Shown: positions 1 through 11,995, counted from the stretch's first letter. The stretch is DNA of 64,000 nucleotides from Eledone cirrhosa (GCA_964016885.1 OZ024743.1:187923647-187987646), one strand, 5' to 3'. Numbers and translations are program-made. The notes: generated from the sequence alone by a model not told the origin.

Positions 1-59
1 TTGTAGCACAAATAATGTTGGTTAACTTGTATGGTTGAAGTTACACATAAAAAGTGAGG

Positions 60-330
60 TTACAAAAGGGAATGTGTCATTGCGCCGGAAAGTCGGCAGG
101 TTAAGGTGCAAAATCTCACCGTCACATGTACGTGTTGCTGGTTCGAAGTCCCAGGTGCGAGAGAGAGATTTTCTTCAAATCTTCGCGGGTAATTTCTCTC
201 TCAGGACGCGTAGGGATACATCCTCTTCTGCTGGCGCTGATTGGCTGAGCTGAGCCAAATCACGCACAGAGAATGCATGTGAGCCCGCGGAATGTAGGTC
301 ACTACAGGAGTATTGTTAAGAGGTATATTC
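60..330. other. GC-richer segment with a B-box-like motif
   Basis: This stretch is clearly richer in G and C than its surroundings. It contains ggttcgaagtcc at 140-151, a near-ideal RNA polymerase III B box, and a small hairpin ttggct...agccaa near 239-256. No convincing A box at the usual spacing and no cloverleaf were seen, so a real tRNA gene is not claimed. It may be an old tRNA-derived repeat. The open frame across it (35-253) shows no recognisable domain. Confidence 0.3.
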
Positions 331-917
331 TTGTTTTGTAGACCTCTAAAAGGCATATGAACTCATTCCTCGGGACCTGCTGGAGAAGGTTATGCAGGAT
401 ATGGGACCGATGGTTGGCTTCTTGCTGCCCTCATGTCTCTATATGAATGCAGAAGTATTTGTGTTCGGACAAATGGCACTTATTCAAAACCATTTAATAC
501 ATAATATTAATACTTAGAATATACATGGTTCCCAATATTTTGATACATGGATTCAAAGCAATCATAAATCAACAAAACAAATAAATCATTTGTTGGTTGA
601 GAATCTTTCACTTTAACAATCTTTGTTTCGATTGGTCCACCTCTTTAATTTCTATTAGTACTTTCATTACCCTTTTTTTTTTCTCTTTGTCTTCCTGAAT
701 TATAAAGTTGTGTCAGTCTTGATTTTTATAGGTAATCTTGAATTCCACATCATAATTATCATCATTAACATCATTGTTTAATGTCCATTCTTGCTACTAA
801 CTTTGAGAGTTAGAATTATAGGATTTTTTACCATCATTATTGTGAAATGAATATGAAATAAACTAGATACGATTGTACACTTGAAGTTTGTTTTAAATTA
901 TTTTTCTACAAAATAAT

Positions 918-1101
918 TGTTTCTACCTTAGGCACAAGGCCAGCAATTACCCAGTGCATTACTGGTACTTTATTTTATCGACCCCGTAAGGATGAAAGGC
1001 AAAGTCAACCTTGGCGGGATTTGAACTCAGATCGTAAAGGGACGTAACTATGCTGGAAAGCATGGCGTCCGACCCTCTACCGATACTGCCAATCCACCAC
1101 C
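918..1101 (-). mobile_element. tRNA-derived SINE, family B, full copy with target-site duplication
   Basis: Read on the minus strand, it starts with a tRNA-like head (tggcagtatcgg, A-box-like), has a B box (gagttcaaatccc type), and continues into a block containing tttcatccttacggggtcgata and an end reading gtagaaaca. The same unit recurs at 8853, 10107 and 40990. An 18-bp direct repeat (atttttctacaaaataat) lies at 900-917 and 1102-1119 and is taken as the target-site duplication, although a few bases could belong to the element's own tail. The layout fits tRNA-derived SINEs known from octopus, but I cannot assign a published family name with certainty. Confidence 0.85.
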
Positions 1102-1119
1102 ATTTTTCTACAAAATAAT

Positions 1120-1982
1120 GAATTATGAAATATATTCTCTCCTTTTCATAAAAATTAAATGAATGGAACAATCAGAATGAAGTGTGTTGAAGTGAAACAT
1201 TCCTATCTATTATATAACAATTATAATGGGTTTTTGCTTGGTGACAGTCACTGTGACCAGCAGAATAGAATGAACCAAAAGCACTAAAATGCAGTTACAA
1301 TTGAACTCAACAAATATAGAGTGAGAATATAAATATCTAAACACAAGTTGAAATTCTAAGTAGGCTTCTATTTTATCAAGACATTTATATGCTCAACATA
1401 TGCTATTCTGTGAAAGTGAGGTCATCATCATCACATCCTCTTCCATCTCCTTTTCTTCCTTCTCACCATCATCATCGTTTAAAGTCCACTTTCCTTACTA
1501 GGAAAGGTAAATCCTATCCTACTTGAACATCAACTTACAACTAACTCAATAAGTCAAAATAGCTAATCCTCTAGAAAATCCTGGAAATTCATATGGATGG
1601 TGCTTATCTATAGCTTTCATTGATCCCCAGTGATAGGCAACCCTGCCACTAAGAATAAATCAGATACTTCATACAAAATTGTAGGCATCATCAATAAAAG
1701 CAATAAATATTATATTCACAAATTCTATTTTATAGCATCACCATAAAACCTAAATGACTTCCCTCAGCATGAAATACATAAAACATTCTGTCATTAAAAT
1801 CACTGTCTCATTTTAATGGTGAGGTACGATTTGGTCTCATAACTCCAGATATATTTGTAGGGCCACTGTATTGACATATGTCATCCCTTGGGTATTTTAA
1901 GCTTGGCAGAGCCCATCCTTCTCTGGGCCTGAGTACAATAGATTTCTTCCAGTAAAGAATAAAAAGTGAGAAAGAGTTATAG
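1120..1982. other. AT-rich stretch, no gene seen
   Basis: No coding signal was found. A (cat)n-rich patch at about 1424-1540, with gtttaaagtccactttcc, resembles a degraded antisense LINE/SINE 3' tail. Confidence 0.5.
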
Positions 1983-2085
1983 AGGAAGAATGAACCCCAG
2001 TACTAAACTGGTACTTTTTTTATCAACCTCAAAAGGATGAAAGGCAAAGTTGAACTCGGCAGGATTTGAATTCAGAGAGCCAAAA
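1983..2085 (-). mobile_element. SINE family B fragment
   Basis: On the minus strand it matches the middle and 3' part of family B: B-box-like sequence, then tttcatccttttgaggttgata, then taccagt. The head and the end are missing, so this is an old fragment. Confidence 0.6.
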
Positions 2086-3170
2086 AGGTTAGAATGAATA
2101 CCTAAGAATACTCTATCTGATGTTCTAACGACTCTGCTGCTTTATTGGTATACCCCAAATAACGAAAATATAAATTTTGTTAATAAAATTCATACCAGTT
2201 ATATTTGGTGACTCAGCTTCTTCAAAACTAGTTTTGAAGACCTAAAGAAGACCTTTTGAAGACCAAAAGAAAAACAATCATAATTAACATTGTCACAGGT
2301 TTCACAGAAACTACAATTACAAATGTAGTGAAGCAAAAAGGCTGAAACTAAAATTCCTTCTAGAGATACAAAAACTGATACAGCCACTGTAATTCATATA
2401 ATGAGCTCAGATTTTCACACTAAATCCAGCATTGTATCCTATGCCATATCTTACATTGCCAGTCACTTTAAGGTAACTAATGCAATATGATCCAGAAACA
2501 TATGTAGTGGAACTACGTTGTACTTCGCAATAGCAACATTTTCATATGCAATAAGGTCAAACTGACCAATGGTAAATCGCGTATGAATACATGGTCACTC
2601 TCACTCTCTCACTGGTGAAAAACCTCAGTACGAAGAAGACCAGAAGATGACTACAAAAGCGTGAAGAATTATTATAAAATTACTCCTACATTCCTTTTGA
2701 CAATAAAAATTATATTTATAGAGGATTGTGCGTTAAAGAGATATTTATTTATATCCTGGAAGTCAGAAGCATGTTATTACCAATAAGAAGTGACCAACTC
2801 ATCGACTAACTTATCTTATATCGTTTGTAAAAACAAGATCCTTAGAAGATTTTAACGTTCAGTTATAAAAAGAAATAGGTAACATTTAACCCCTCATCCT
2901 ATCTATAAAATGGTGACCCGACTATAAAGAATACTTCCTTCACACAAAAAAAAGTATGTCAAGCCAACAATAACATGATTTTTCTTCGCACATGGCATTT
3001 TTGTCCAACATGGCATGTCACCTTCTTCTTCTTCCTCACTGGTCCCCGCGCTTTACTTTGGCCGACATAAGTGCACTCTCTACTGTGGCTACTGATACTA
3101 CGGAACTTTGACATTTTTTTACATGTTTTGTTCACAACTATTTTGGTGAAGTTTATGAATGTCTCTCTCC
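2086..3170. other. AT-rich stretch, no gene seen
   Basis: There are only short random frames and one local duplication (gaagaccttttgaagacc near 2237). A slightly GC-richer patch at 3040-3110 precedes the Gag fragment but shows no recognisable LTR. Confidence 0.5.
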
Positions 3171-3171
3171 T

Positions 3172-3357
3172 GCAATGGCAAGGCTGCCTCCTAATGTCCA
3201 GGCCATTTTGGCAGCAATGACCGAAACCAGTTCGGTGGATAAGTTGGCTTCATCTGCTGATAAAATCTTAGAGTACTCCAGCAATTCTACCACTACTACC
3301 CTATCACGACTTGCAACAAATTATTCACCTTCGCCTGTCGAATCAGTTAGTCTTTAA
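3172..3357 (+). pseudogene. Ty3/gypsy-type Gag fragment
   Basis: The 60-codon frame contains ARLPPNVQAILAAM, then SSVDKLASSADKILEY and a Ser/Thr-rich end. This pattern (RLPP, then ILAAM, then LDKLA..ADKI) matches the C-terminal end of the capsid region of Gag from Ty3/gypsy-like LTR retrotransposons, as I know the family. No zinc knuckle, protease, RT or LTR follows; the reading stops at 3357 and is succeeded by a SINE scrap. This is a short relic or an isolated Gag-derived piece. Recognition rests on about 35 residues. Confidence 0.5.
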
Positions 3358-3395
3358 GAACGTTGGCTGGAGTGCTTTGAAGTATTTGTTTCGAC

Positions 3396-3495
3396 TTTAT
3401 CTCTCTCTGTTCAAATCCCGCCGAGGTCAACTTTCTCTTTCATCCATTCAAAGTCGATAAAAAAAAGTACAAGTCTAGTACTGGGGTTGATTCTT
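3396..3495 (+). mobile_element. SINE family B fragment
   Basis: It contains gttcaaatcccgccgaggtc followed by diverged tttcatccattcaaagtcgat and a pyrimidine-rich continuation. This is the family B B box plus body, without the A-box head. Confidence 0.65.
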
Positions 3496-4360
3496 CTTCT
3501 ATATCTCTTTCTTACTTGCATTCTTTCACTCACTATCCTTCTCTGGAAGAAGTCTGCTGTAATCGGAGCTGGGAGAAACAATGTTTATGTACCATAGCTA
3601 TGATTTTATTAGCTTTCTTCTTTGGACAGGCACTATTTCCTGGGACCTACTTCATTCCGTTTCCCTTTTTTCCCTTCTTTATTCCTTTTTCTCTCCCCAA
3701 CTCATTCCTTGTCCCTTCTCATAGTTTCTGCTCCTGCTGCCACTTCCACTTTCTGTGACATCTACTACCCCAGGACTAATACTGCATCACTGGCAGAGCA
3801 GGATTTATCTTGCTAACTGATCTGTCCATCTGTTCTGTTTATCTTGTCATCACACACACGCAACATACCAACAGAAATGTTTATTTTTTGTTGCACGAGC
3901 TGGCATAAAAAAATTGTTGTCGCCTCCATTAATTTTTGTGAAGTTACAAACCAGTTTGAGAGCTGATGAGGTCAGATGTGTATGTAATTTTGGTATCTTT
4001 TAGGACTTTAATCTCAACTACTATTGTAACCCTAATCTCCATTTGTCTACCATCCTTCTTTCCTTCTTATCACTTCTACATGCCAACACACTTCTCCTTT
4101 TTCTCTCTCAATCTTTCCTATGTTTCTTATACCTGTCACTCACCTCATAACTTTGCTTTCCTCTTTACTGACCACTGGCCTTTTATTTCTGTCCTTAGAG
4201 GTATTTTTACCCGTCTTACATGATGCTATTGACAATATTTTGGCTGCTTTAACAGCTATTTTTATGTTTGTGTTTTCAAATTGTTTCTGTGAATGTCAAA
4301 TACATTTATGCTTCATCTCAATTTTTGAAGCAGCAATGTTTATATTTATATATATATATC
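3496..4360. other. Pyrimidine-rich AT-rich stretch, no gene seen
   Basis: Overlapping open frames at 3516-3816 and 3966-4398 are low-complexity Phe/Ser/Pro/Leu translations of T/C-rich DNA. No domain was recognised. Confidence 0.5.
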
Positions 4361-4364
4361 ATCT

Positions 4365-4656
4365 TCCTCACCCTTTAACCTCCATTTTTCCATGCTAGCA
4401 TAAGTTAGATTAGTTGTCCTGTTGTGAGAAAAGCCAGATCAGATAACTGTATCTTGCTCATAGAGGGCTGATTTTGGTTTGGTTTCTATGCCCTTCCTAA
4501 TGCCAACCACATTTACAGTGTGTACTGAGTGCTTTTTGTTGTAACACCTACATAACTACTTTATAGTGTGGACAGGGCACTTTTTGTCGTGTCACCAACA
4601 CGACCACTTTACAGTGTGACGGGGTGCCTTTTGGTGTGGCATGAAAACTAATACTT
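4365..4656 (-). mobile_element. LINE/SINE 3' tail, antisense, with 48-bp module repeats
   Basis: Reading antisense, it carries the tail seen in the LINEs of this window: ccatgctagcat, then tggttt..atgcccttcctaatgccaac, then repeated modules beginning at 4513, 4561 and 4609 (period exactly 48). No coding part is attached. It may be a severely 5'-truncated LINE or a SINE tail. Confidence 0.7.
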
Positions 4657-5458
4657 TATAATATATATATAGATGGTTTGAAGGATGAATGAAGTATCAC
4701 TCAGAGGATGATGGAGATAGTACCAGTGATGAATATTGAGTATGATAACACAGTTATGTGTTGAAAAAGTATAAAGTGTCTAGGCAGAGAGGAAAGAGTG
4801 ATGGGAATGAATGTAAAAAGAAGTAGAGGAAAGGAAAGACCAAGAAAGACATGGATACTGAAATAGAGGGAGAAATGAAAATTAAAGTGTTAGGAGGAGA
4901 TAAAGAAGATACAGCAAAACATACTTGAAAAGAAAATGAAAAGAAATGCTAAACACATAGATTCTTACACTGGTACCATGTACGTGTGCATTGATATGCA
5001 TGTACATGTGTGTGCCTGTGTTTCAGGTTGTGCAAACCATCACAAAATAGGTTACCATATTCTGGTCTTTAAAAGAGAAGTATATCTCTCTAAAGAAACA
5101 TAAACTCTGGTAAAATCTTAAGTCATTCAATAAATAAGGTTTCATGAAATTAATCTAAGTATTAAAGTTGATATAACTGACCACAGTCACTGAAGGCAGT
5201 GCTCCATCATGGCCACATTCTATTGAGTTGAAACCAATGAAAGAGCATTCACAAAATGCTTGGTTTGCATCCGTAGATCTGATCAGCATTCTGCTACTTG
5301 TCTCACTCCAAATCTCTTAACTCTTCCTCCTTCTTCTCCCATTCCACTTCATACCCCTTTTCCATCTCCTCTTTGTTGTCTTCATTGTCATCGTCATCAT
5401 CATTAATGATAACAACTGTGATAATATATCATAACCTCATATGATAGAGGGATATAGT
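4657..5458. other. No gene; possible degraded LINE end
   Basis: The purine-rich part at 4690-4960 translates with several stops and contains GRPRK-like scraps (ggaaaggaaagaccaagaaa), as in the C-termini of the LINEs here. This is too weak to call. The rest holds nothing recognised. Confidence 0.3.
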
Positions 5459-5555
5459 TGATTATTTTGACCCCAGTATTTCACATGTGTTTATTTTATT
5501 GACCTCCAGAAGGATGAAAAGCAAAAATGTCCCTAATGAGTTTCAGTGCAAATTG
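5459..5555 (-). mobile_element. SINE family B remnant (weak)
   Basis: It contains accccagtatttcaca, then tttattttattgacctccagaaggatgaaaagcaaa, the antisense body of family B with many changes. No head is visible. Confidence 0.4.
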
Positions 5556-7710
5556 TAAAGAAACAAAATTATACTTGGGGATTTGATCAGAGATAAATTT
5601 GATGCAGTAGACGAACTACATATAAAGTTAATGAAATAAGCTAATATTCATTTTATTAAGACTAAATAGTGAATCTTGTTACTCTGTAGTTTCACCTGTT
5701 TATAACGAAAGAAACTATATTTTATATACATCTTTGTCAATAATGCATTATTGTATTTATAAACAAATCATAATTTATAGATGTTATTAATTTCATGTTG
5801 ATTTATTGCAATACATAATAGAAAGAGTTAGTTGTTCAAGTTGAGAAAAGATTATAGACACTGTATCTAATGTACATCATTCAATCTGTTTTAGGTTTTC
5901 CTTTTTAAGTTGGTGAAGTGTAGTTTGTAGAAAAGTTAGCTACTAACGCTATGAAAGTATAAAATTGTCCTTGTTAACATATGTTACTGTTATTTACCAA
6001 AATTCTGACTATATATCAATAGAATTCTGTCAATCACATAATGTTGAGTATGTTTAGACTTTGATTGAATTAACGTTTAATGTCCTGTACCACATTAAAC
6101 TGCATTAGCAAGACATTTTTGAAAAGCATTAAACAGTGCTATGATTGCATCACATTCAAAATCAAATTTTTACTGCAAATCTTCACAATGATCTGCCCAT
6201 TAGTAAAGATTCTATAAAAATTTGCATTTGAATATTTTCTGCTAAATAGTTTCAGAAGGCTGAGAGTTACCCCATTATATTTGTATTCTTCCTGCATACT
6301 TTTACTAACAACAATTCAGGGTAGCATTTGAATCTGTGATCTACAGTTAATGTTCCATGGTTCATACCACCAGTAGTAGAATCATCTAGAAACTGTTTCT
6401 ACTAAACTTTATAATGCAATTATTACATTTTGTAATGGAATATCAACTCCAATTTGAATTATTAATTTTAGCATCAATTTAATTCTTTATTTGATAAAGC
6501 CACAATCACTTCAGTGTTAAGGAAATCCTTTCATGAAATTGTATTTGACTTCTTGTTATTCTGGCTCCTTTCAAAAGTATTCCTTGTAGACAATTATTAT
6601 TTTGCATTACTCTCTAGAAACACTTCAAAAGTAAATTCTTCACATTTTTGTTTTCAAAGAAGTTCTCTTGTAAGATATTCATCCAGCAAACATCTATTTA
6701 AGCAATTTAAACTCCAAGCTAATCAATTCAGTTTTTATTACTTCAAACAATAATTGTCAAGGTAGCCATTATTTTATGTTAATTAAATTCATCAAAACTT
6801 GTAATGGCTAAGTGTATGTCTATATTGCTGGAAGTACTGGGTAAAGATGGATATTGGTTCGTTCTATTGCCAAACAATTAGTTCAAAAAGTCACAATAAA
6901 TGAGGTGATAAGGTGTCTAGCATCTGGCTTATGGGTTTATAAGTTTAAAATCAATTTATGGTTTTCATCTGCCAGTATTAATGTAATGAATATTGGAATA
7001 TACTAAAGAAGAAAGAAAGAAAATTAGGTTAAACAAAATTTATGTCTATGTGTATTGTAACTTAACCCTTTTGGTACCAAACTGCCTGAAACTACCTCTG
7101 AACATGTTTACATTTTAAAGTGTTTACATTTATTTAAAAACCTCCTATCATATGTTTATGCAAAACACTTTAGTTTAGGTTCCTAACACCAGATAAATAA
7201 AGAGAAAGTTAGTTCTATTACTAAATCTCTACAAATTCTTGATTATTTTCAAAATTATGAAAAACTCATAGGCAATTTCTTTCATTAGAAATATGACAGC
7301 AATGGGGCTAGATAATAATGAACATTAATTCCTAGAATTAAACTGGCACCTACTGATCCTAATTTATCTTTTATTTTACAATTAATTTTGTTTGCTAACA
7401 AATTAGTTTATTCAATGACAAATAACATAGCATAAGGTCAAATATTAAATAAGATAGGGAATTTACTTAGCATTGACAATTATATGTTACATTCTATAGG
7501 ATCAGGAAAGTAATGATGGTTTTGTTAGGGCCGTTAGTACAGCAAGCAAAGAAACAACAGAAAAAAACACTAAAAACATTGCATAAATTAAGTTCATAAA
7601 TCTATGATAATTATAATTAATGATATAACAATTCTAAGCATTGGATTGGATTGGTGGAATCATTAGATTGTCAAACAAAATGATTCATAGCATTTAATTA
7701 CAGAACTTAA
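5556..7710. other. AT-rich stretch, no gene seen
   Basis: No coding pattern was found. The segment at about 7063-7230 (starting taacccttttggtacc) faintly resembles the one near 53310 (tagccctttcaataccat) and may be an old interspersed repeat. Confidence 0.45.
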
Positions 7711-7792
7711 TGTTCTGAGTACAAATCCTACCAAGCTTTACCTTTCATCTTCCAGAGTCAATAAAATAAAATGCTTTATCCCAAATTTGCTC
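7711..7792 (+). mobile_element. SINE family B remnant (weak)
   Basis: tgagtacaaatcctacc followed by tttcatcttccagagtcaat is a diverged B box and body of family B. Confidence 0.45.
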
Positions 7793-8770
7793 CTCTTTTG
7801 CCTAAATCAAAAATTGATATTAGTAATTATTAGGTGTTGGGGCAAAATATAACTAATCGAATAGTCATGGCTGGAAAATCCTTGAGCATAGGTATGTATG
7901 CTCAATTAAGTCTTTCCTTGGCTAAATCACAACATTATTGTTCTTCATCTTTTTGTTTGCTACATCACCCAGTATACTTCCCCACTTCAACAAAACATTT
8001 ACTAGTCTCACATACATATGCACACAAGGAGAATAAGAATAATATTATAAATGTGACATGATAATGCTCCTATTTACTTCTTAACTGTTTGACATAGCTC
8101 TCTTCTCATTTCTCAAATGATTCTTAGTTTGATGAATAAGAAGTGATAAAGGAAAATAAAAATTGGAAAATACAGTTTACCCACAGGGAATTGATTCATC
8201 AATATTTCTTTTTAATTTTCTTTCTTCTTTTTGGTTGCCAGACAGAGGTCATATTCACAAATTGAGAAATTTGCATATTGTTGGAAAAAAAATAGCTTTT
8301 TCTATCTAAATATCCTTCCTACTTCTAATCAGTCAACTGTAGAGTGGGGTGGCAAACACTTTACAGCTAAACAGACAAGAGATGATGATGAGGAGGAACA
8401 TAGTGATGCTGCTATTGTTGAGGAGGATGAAAAAATAAATGTTGATCCAACATTTCTTTGTCATTATATTTAGTTTCACCATAATTTCCATTTATGTTTT
8501 AAAGTTTCTACTTTCATATTGACATGTACTTTATGTGTGTGCATGCACATGTGAGTATGTATGTATATATATAGTTTTTGTTCATGTATTCTACCTCATC
8601 TAGAAATTCACTCTGAGCTAGAGCTTCATTTTAATATGTAGAATGATCATTAGTTGATAAACAAGAAATCCACAATGAGATGTATATATCTATATCTGTA
8701 TGTAGTTGACAGCTGAAAGAAAATAGTACTCAATAGAGTTTCAATATTCATTTTACTAAAGCTACCATAA
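7793..8770. other. AT-rich stretch, no gene seen
   Basis: An 80-codon frame at 8231-8473 lacks an ATG start and has an acidic DDDEEE patch encoded by gatgatgatgagg. I see no family in it. Confidence 0.4.
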
Positions 8771-8776
8771 ATAAAA

Positions 8777-8779
<3 letters not shown>

Positions 8780-8810
<31 letters not shown>
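8780..8810. repeat. (TA)n microsatellite
   Basis: An uninterrupted dinucleotide run of about 15 units lies just upstream of a SINE. Confidence 0.9.
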
Positions 8811-8815
<5 letters not shown>

Positions 8816-8852
8816 AGCAAAAAACCAAGAGAAGTAGATCTAGATGCATTGA

Positions 8853-9035
8853 TGGATTGGCATTATCGGTAGAGGGTCGGACGCCATGCTTTGATGCATA
8901 GAGTTGCCATTCTGAGTTCAAATCCCGCCGAGGTTAACTTTGCCTTTCATCCTTATGGGGTCGATAAAATAAAGTACCAGTAATAAACTGGATAATTGCT
9001 GGCCTTGTGCCAAAAGTATAAACAATTATATGGTA
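8853..9035 (+). mobile_element. tRNA-derived SINE, family B
   Basis: It runs from ggattggcattatcgg through the B box ttcaaatcccgcc and tttcatccttatggggtcgat to a 3' end reading caaaagtataaacaatta. It is complete, with modest divergence from the copies at 10107 and 918. Confidence 0.85.
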
Positions 9036-9220
9036 GTGGCCACATCAATAGTTAAAGCCTTTCTTACTTTCATTAAGAAGCATTTCCCATTAGCACATAA
9101 ATATTGCAAGATTTTTAATAGAAACACAGTTAAAATACCCTATTCCACAACTCAAACCTCTCACTCAACATCACTGCATCTAACTTAGCTAAATTACCTA
9201 GCCATATTAGTATAAACAAT

Positions 9221-9565
9221 GGAGGCACATGGCTTAGTGGTTAGAGCATTGGCCTTGCAATCGAAAGGTTGTGAGTTCAATTCTCAGACCGGGAGATGTG
9301 TTGTTTCCTTGAGCAAGACACTTTATTTCACATTGCTCCAGTTTACTCAGCTGTAGAAATGAGATGATAGGGACTGGGGTCCATATCATTCCACTGCAAA
9401 GTGGTAGTGGAGGTGCCACGGCAAAAAAACACCCAGCACTCACTGTAAAATGAGGTTGGTGTTAGGAAGGGCATCCAGCTGTAGATATCAAGCCAGCATC
9501 AGTTCCCGTCCCACCCTTGTAAGCAAGGAAAAAGCGGACGTAAAATGAAATGATGATGATGATGA
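9221..9565 (+). mobile_element. tRNA-derived SINE, family A, with LINE-type tail
   Basis: The head has a perfect A box (tggcttagtgg, 9230-9240) and a B box (gagttcaattctc, 9273-9285). A middle block follows (ttgagcaagacactttattt, then a segment containing ctcagctgtagaa), then one copy of the 48-bp module, then the block ggttggtgttaggaagggcat, and a (gat)n tail at 9551-9564. The tail from the module onward is the same as the 3' end of the LINEs at 15840-17735 and 57165-58095. This suggests mobilisation by that LINE. Confidence 0.88.
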
Positions 9566-10106
9566 ATCCTGAAGTTAGTTCTAGCTACAATTGTATCAAT
9601 ACGGACTACTGCCCTCTAGCTGGGAAATGCCTATCAAGTAATATAATTTATAAATGTAAGGTTAATGCACCATCTCCTAGTAAGGCTTACATAGAGTTAA
9701 CTGCCAATCAATTTAAGCAGTGTCTATACATGTATTCTCATTCATTTTGACACCCTTTAAGAAGGAATATGATTTCACTTTCAGCCTATATCTGGAGTTT
9801 AAAAGACAATAACATCCAATATAGGTTACACTGGGGAATCTTAACTAAAGCTAGATCCTATAATGGAAATAAAAGAGTGTTTGATCCTTTACACCAATGA
9901 ACAAATCTTAAACAAAAGAGCTGAGGCAATTTTGGCTTGTAAACATAAACTGTATGAAACAATTTTGTATATATCTCTAATGCTATACTACATTTATGTA
10001 TTACAGTTCAGTTTCTTTCATTTAACATTTGTATGTATATATAATTCCATTTACATGTAATAAGTAGGGGTGATATGTAATTTTGTGGTTTTGCTGTGTA
10101 TTATAT
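9566..10106. other. Short unique stretch, no supported gene
   Basis: The 66-codon frame at 9550-9750 includes CPLAGKCLSSNIIYKCKV, which resembles the start of a Penelope-element GIY-YIG region (CPL.G.C....I.Y). The following text (ISLE.LKDNNIQYRLHWGI near 9780-9850, in shifted frames) also fits that pattern. No RT is attached. This is a small Penelope-like relic at best. Confidence 0.4.
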
Positions 10107-10285
10107 GGATTGGCAGTATCGGTAGAGGGTCGGACGCCATGCTTTCCAGCATTGTTACGTCCCTTTACGATCTGAGTTCAAATCCCGCCGAGGTTGACTT
10201 TGCCTTTCATCCTTACGGGGTCGATAAAATGAAGTACCAGTAATGCACTGGGTAATTTGGCCTTGTGCCTAAAGTAGAAACAATT
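10107..10285 (+). mobile_element. tRNA-derived SINE, family B
   Basis: It has the head ggattggcagtatcgg, a B box (gagttcaaatccc, 10174-10186), the body tttcatccttacggggtcga and an end at gtagaaacaatta. This is the best-preserved plus-strand copy and serves as the reference for family B here. Confidence 0.88.
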
Positions 10286-11460
10286 ATAACTTTTGTGTAA
10301 GGGGGTCACTTAGTCTGAAATGCCCCAAGGCCTTCATGGTCTAAATCTGGTCTTGACTACCAGCATGCCATAGAATTGCTTGGTCAGAGCTGATCTACTG
10401 TTACACAATGACATGCACATATAGTCTACTTCAGCTTCACATTTATCCTCCTCATCATGATTTAACACCTTTCTTCTCTGCTAGCAATAGTTGTATAGGT
10501 CTTCACACACCAAACCATTATGCAAACAAAGCTCCTGACTTCTTTATATTGTAAAACAAAATACATCATTCTTGATGAAAGCATCACAAATTAGTGCATA
10601 TAGTCTGAATTTATTGCCTATGTATATTTCTGATAAAATACCCCTATCATGAAAGATGCTTTATAAAATTCATGTTGCAGATGTAAGTATGATTACATGG
10701 TTAAAAAGGACCCTCCATAATCATTAGGTTATGTGCCTAATCACACTGTGTGGCATTTTGACCAAGTGTCTTTTACCATAGTCTTCTTCTGATCCAAACC
10801 TGTAAATAGGTAGCTGCAACATGTAAGCCTATTGGATGGATTCTGCTTGCAATTCAAACAAACAGCTTTATCACATATAATGTTGTACTGATTTTGCATG
10901 AGATTCATACAAAGAGTACACATACGAATTGAATAATCAGCCACTTCACATTTAAACAAATCTAACTGTTCAACAAAACTGACTACATATCGACCAAAAT
11001 CTGTCATGTTCTTTCTTGAATATCAAAGTTACTTTACACTTCCCTCCAAATCAAACTGTACAGGTATACTATCAACCTGAAGCAAATCCATTTCTGAATC
11101 CTGGGGATCCAGAAGAAAGGTTGACATCTTTGATGTTTGTGCTGGTAAATGAAATATATTACCTGCTTACCACTACAGAAACACATCTAGTTATAGGAAA
11201 TTGGCTCATAAGCAGCTTTCATATGCAGAAGGGAACTGAGTTCAACACTGCAAACTTATGGCAGCCATCAACTTCACAATGCTACCCCTGCTTACTATAG
11301 TCAAATATAATAGTCTTTTATGTTGCCATGATCCACTGAGAGCTTAGTTGGTAGGTCATCAATACAATATATTACTAAAGACATGATTGAAACCAATATC
11401 CTCTTACCTGGTTTTATTGACTCAACCATACTTATATTATTACTTGTTTCCTTCTAATAA
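10286..11460. other. AT-rich stretch, no gene seen
   Basis: The antisense 88-codon frame at 10741-11007 has several Cys residues but no recognised domain or spacing. The 94-codon frame at 11016-11300 is equally anonymous. Confidence 0.4.
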
Positions 11461-11560
11461 GATAACTTTGCCATCCCACTTCCTGGTGGCCAATAAAATA
11501 TGTACTAGTTAAATACTGGAGTTGATCTAATCAATTAAACCCATCCCCTAAAGTTGGTGG
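11461..11560 (+). mobile_element. SINE family B remnant (weak)
   Basis: The text ggccaataaaatatgtacta followed by aaatactggagttgat is a diverged family B 3' half. Confidence 0.35.
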
Positions 11561-11714
11561 TCTAAACAATAAATATACCAAATATAATCTGCACTGGTAG
11601 GTGATATGAAGCGCATTCAGTCATAGAAAACTATTCAAATAAAGGGTTGGGAATGTTCTTCAACTCTGCTATAGACATGGAAATCTCCCAAGTGTTTTGT
11701 GATCTACAAAATAA

Positions 11715-11995
11715 AGACACGCAGTACACTCTGTAAAGGGATTAGGGATAGAAAGAGTATCCAGCTGTAGGAAATCTGCTAAACAAAGGATTAGGAAGAC
11801 TCTTTGGCAGTGTCAAAGGCATGACAACTTTCTTAGTGTTATTTCCAAAATAAAATGTACTTGATAGAACATAGGATTGTATGTTGGGTTCCTGGTCCAC
11901 TTAGAGGTTAGAGTCTCTAATTGAGTACAGACAGTTCTGTGATGACACATCCAACCCTTGCTAGCAGGGAAAACAGACCATAAATTATGTTGATG
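11715..11995 (+). mobile_element. Degraded LINE/SINE 3' tail
   Basis: Pieces in tail order are recognisable: cagtacactctgtaaagg, aagagtatccagctgtag, then acatccaacccttgctagcag followed by accataaattatg. The copy is heavily diverged and without a coding part. Confidence 0.5.

Noticed and set aside
140..151. tRNA gene suggested by a perfect B box
   Set aside because: No matching A box, acceptor stem or anticodon arm could be laid out around it.
4690..4960. LINE C-terminus with GRPRK-like motif
   Set aside because: Too many stops and too little motif order to separate from chance in purine-rich DNA.
9221..9300. True tRNA gene at the SINE head
   Set aside because: Same head recurs several times with SINE body and tail, and stem pairing is degraded.
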